Part shown: piece by piece, positions 31,365-33,683 of the stretch
How positions within the stretch are numbered: position 1 is the first letter of the stretch
How the letters are laid out: each line of letters begins with the position of its first letter
DNA from: Ophiothrix spiculata
Taxonomy: Eukaryota; Echinodermata; Ophiuroidea; Amphilepidida; Ophiotrichidae
Strand: one strand, 5' to 3'
Assembly (NCBI GenBank): GCA_000969725.1
Contig: JXSR01S035113.1
Length of the DNA: 33,683 nt
The notes under the pieces: generated by a model
Database searches by the model: none
The model's input: the letters and a program-made list of their open reading frames with translations, nothing else
Told to the model about the DNA's origin: nothing
Translations under genes and position numbers: made by a program

Positions 31365-31697
31365 CAAAACTCCCGGGGGGCAAAAGTGGTAGGTATGTCA
31401 GGCGCGAAGCTGATTATCTGTAAAAAATGGACCTTTTAAACTGATTTTGGGGGTGTAGTGAACTGAAATTTTCGCCAATAATAGCCTTCTGAGCTGAAAT
31501 GTTTCGCTTTTTCTGATCAAAATTTGCAGTTTGAGCTAAAATGTTGTATTTTTTCTCAAAAAGGGAGTCTAAAGAACTGAATCATGCTGAAAATTGGGAT
31601 CTAGTGAGCGGCCTGGCGGCCTGAAAAAGGGGGTCTTGACCGCTGGACATACATATCCTGCTCACAAATGTGAGTGCCCCCCCCCCCGGGCAAAACT
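31365..31697. mobile_element. CCCGGGGGG-ended element with 7-bp TSD (319 bp)
   Basis: Element 31372-31690. Left end CCCGGGGGGCAAAAGTGGTA and inverted right end CCCGGGGGGGGGGGCACTCA; further paired GGTATGTC / GTATGTCC blocks. Flanked by CAAAACT at 31365-31371 and 31691-31697. The superfamily is not certain. No coding frame. Confidence 0.75.
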
Positions 31698-31895
31698 TAA
31701 CTCACTTTCTGAAAGCATATGATCATACATTCAGCTCTCATACGGTAATTCATTCAATCCTTAACACACTGTTACCAACACTGAATGCACATGCAATTCC
31801 TCATATTTCACATTTAAATTAATAAAGTTAAATCATAGAATTGTAAAAATCTTTGTTGATGTATGTTTGCATGATACAGTCAAACCCCTTACTGT

Positions 31896-32408
31896 CCCGG
31901 GGTAACTGATATTGTTTTCTGGGTAACCACCCGACTTTCGCAGGTTCGGAAGTTGACCCTACGTGTGACCAAAAATTGACGAAAATTGACGAAATGATAC
32001 CCTATCCGAGACCATAAATCTATCATATCTGTTTGAATGGATACCCTATCCAGGACAATACCTGTTCAAATGAATACCCTATCTGAGACCGTACATAAAT
32101 GTGATAAAATAATTATTACAAGAAATCATAAGTAAAATGTAATTGTACACCATTTGAGCACTCTTAAAAAGTGTTTCTAGGTATTTGAAGCAATTTTAGG
32201 CACCATTGTCATTAATTCAACCATTCTTTCATAGTTTGATACCCTAACAGAGACTTCAAAGCCAAATTTGATACCCAATGTGAGACTTGCAGAGTACCAG
32301 GTTGATTTTGATACCCTATATTGCAAGTCTTGAGACCTTTTCAGGTCTCACCTTTTTGGTAACGTGGGTGGTTACCAGGCCAGAATACCCAGTTACCCTC
32401 CTACCGGG
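31896..32408. mobile_element. Inverted-repeat element with internal GATACCCT repeats (513 bp)
   Basis: The ends share CCCGG, GGTAACTG and GGTAACCACCC in inverted orientation (31896-31930 and 32370-32408). The interior carries at least six irregular copies of (G/A)ATACCCTATC..GAGAC, near 31996, 32039, 32072, 32239, 32269 and 32310. No coding frame and no certain TSD. Confidence 0.65.
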
Positions 32409-33683
32409 CTTTCTGTTAACCCAAAAACCCTGATAACACAAAATTGACATTGAATGGTATGTGTAAGAGAGATGGAAAATACAAAATCCTGATAACACAA
32501 ATTTAAGTGTTGATACCACAGATTTTGTGTTAAAGAATTTCACCTGTACTATTCAAAAACCTGTCATCCCGCCTGGCCTGTCATGCAAAGTTTAACAAAT
32601 GCACATAAATTCACACCTGAACACATCATGTTCACATTCCACACAAGCTAAACTCACAAATCCATGCTGCATTTCTTCAATTGACAACAGCTCACTAAAA
32701 GGCCAAACTATTTTTATTTATGAATCTAAGTTGTTGTTGTTAAATAATTCAAATATATTTTCTGATGAGGTGTGCCGAAGTTTGGTGATGAAAATATTGT
32801 TTAGTCACCAAATATTTGGAGACACTTTTATGTGATAGCAAACATTTGACTACTTAGTACATTAACACAGCCTGCATGTGCAACAAAAAGATAGGGAAAG
32901 TATCCATTCCCCTTTTTAAGTTCCTTGGTGTAGGTATAGAAGCATAGGTCCTCTACTTTCCATGTGCATCACACAGGCAATAAGAAGAATCTCGCATTTC
33001 CCCCCGACAATAATTCAATACAATACAAATATTCTCAAAATACCAGAATTGTGTCCCATTTTCCCCATAAAACATGGTTAGGATTTGATTTTAGGGTAAT
33101 TTATTAAGGTGAGATTTAATAGGCTTTAGGTCAGGTTTAAAGTAAGCAATAGGGTTAGAAATTTTGAGCATTAGGGCTTTGATTAAACTTTAGGGTTTGG
33201 TTACCGAAATATTACAAGTCAATATAAAATCGTTGGGATAAAAGTGGTATTTGTCTTCTTGCATCTCACACTACGTACATCCTCACTTAAGCTCCGTCCT
33301 CATAACACACTCTATCACACTACCATACTGAAAAACTTCAAACATCAGATTTTGAGTTAGAAAATACAAAAATGGCACCTAAGTATCTTTTGTATGTGTC
33401 CATAAATCTTGTTTATAATATGCTTCCGTTTGTTTGTTGCCAACTCTCTCCTTGGTAGTCTGAAGTGGTGAACATTTTACAAACCAAATACAAGTAACCT
33501 TTTAACATGAACTCTTTTTAAGTTTTATGAAAATATAAATAACTTTTTTCAGGAAATTATAATGGAAATTTGTTTGTATCAGGCAATGGTACCACTCACG
33601 AGCTGTTTACATGGTTCAACATTTGTGGCTATAGAGCCATAATCTCAAAGAGTTGGATGAATTAATGTGCGTATGTCTCTATA
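32409..33683. other. Intergenic DNA to window end
   Basis: No gene or complete element supported. Scattered TTAGGG-like words at 33070-33200 are irregular and not a telomeric array. Confidence 0.4.

Noticed and set aside
33060-33210. Interstitial telomeric TTAGGG repeats
   Set aside because: Only scattered TTAGGG-like words in AT-rich DNA without tandem order.

Overview
This is eukaryotic (animal) genomic DNA: AT-rich, intron-rich, with one 50-base run of N at 11338-11387 marking a scaffold gap. I can support one protein-coding gene. Seven exons on the + strand (1275-16604) splice into a continuous 378-codon frame encoding a PRP38-family splicing factor, the PRPF38B orthologue. It has an N-terminal PRP38 domain, an Ala/Glu/Arg-rich helical linker and a C-terminal Arg/Ser (RS) domain. 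All six introns have GT-AG borders and the reading frame closes exactly across every junction. The repeat content (tRNA-derived SINEs, many short inverted-repeat elements, long tandem arrays) suggests an invertebrate metazoan, perhaps a deuterostome such as an echinoderm or hemichordate. The lineage is an inference from general character, not a match to a genome.

Layout. 1-1250: non-coding upstream DNA ending in a pyrimidine tract plus AG. 1275-16604: PRPF38B, with introns 2 and 4 each over 5 kb and filled with MITE-like elements and SINEs. 15298-15930: a minisatellite of about 111 bp that starts inside exon 6 and repeats the exon end together with its 5' splice site six times. 16605-18780: 3' UTR and downstream DNA. 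18780-22630: a cluster of inverted-repeat elements, one with a SINE inside it. 23006-27870: a 4.9-kb tandem array with a 91-bp dimeric unit, interrupted by two inverted-repeat elements and a patch of other repeat DNA. 28060-28560: diverged copies of the same repeat in the opposite orientation. 28560-33683: sparse intergenic DNA with a further repeat pair and three more inverted-repeat elements.

The main theme is a dense load of non-autonomous DNA transposons, at least sixteen recognisable from terminal inverted repeats. Several have clean target-site duplications (8 bp, 7 bp, TTAA, TATA or 3 bp), and none carries a transposase reading frame. The observation most worth following is the splice-site-bearing minisatellite in a gene that itself encodes a splicing factor. 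Use of any downstream repeat donor gives an immediate in-frame stop that removes the RS domain.
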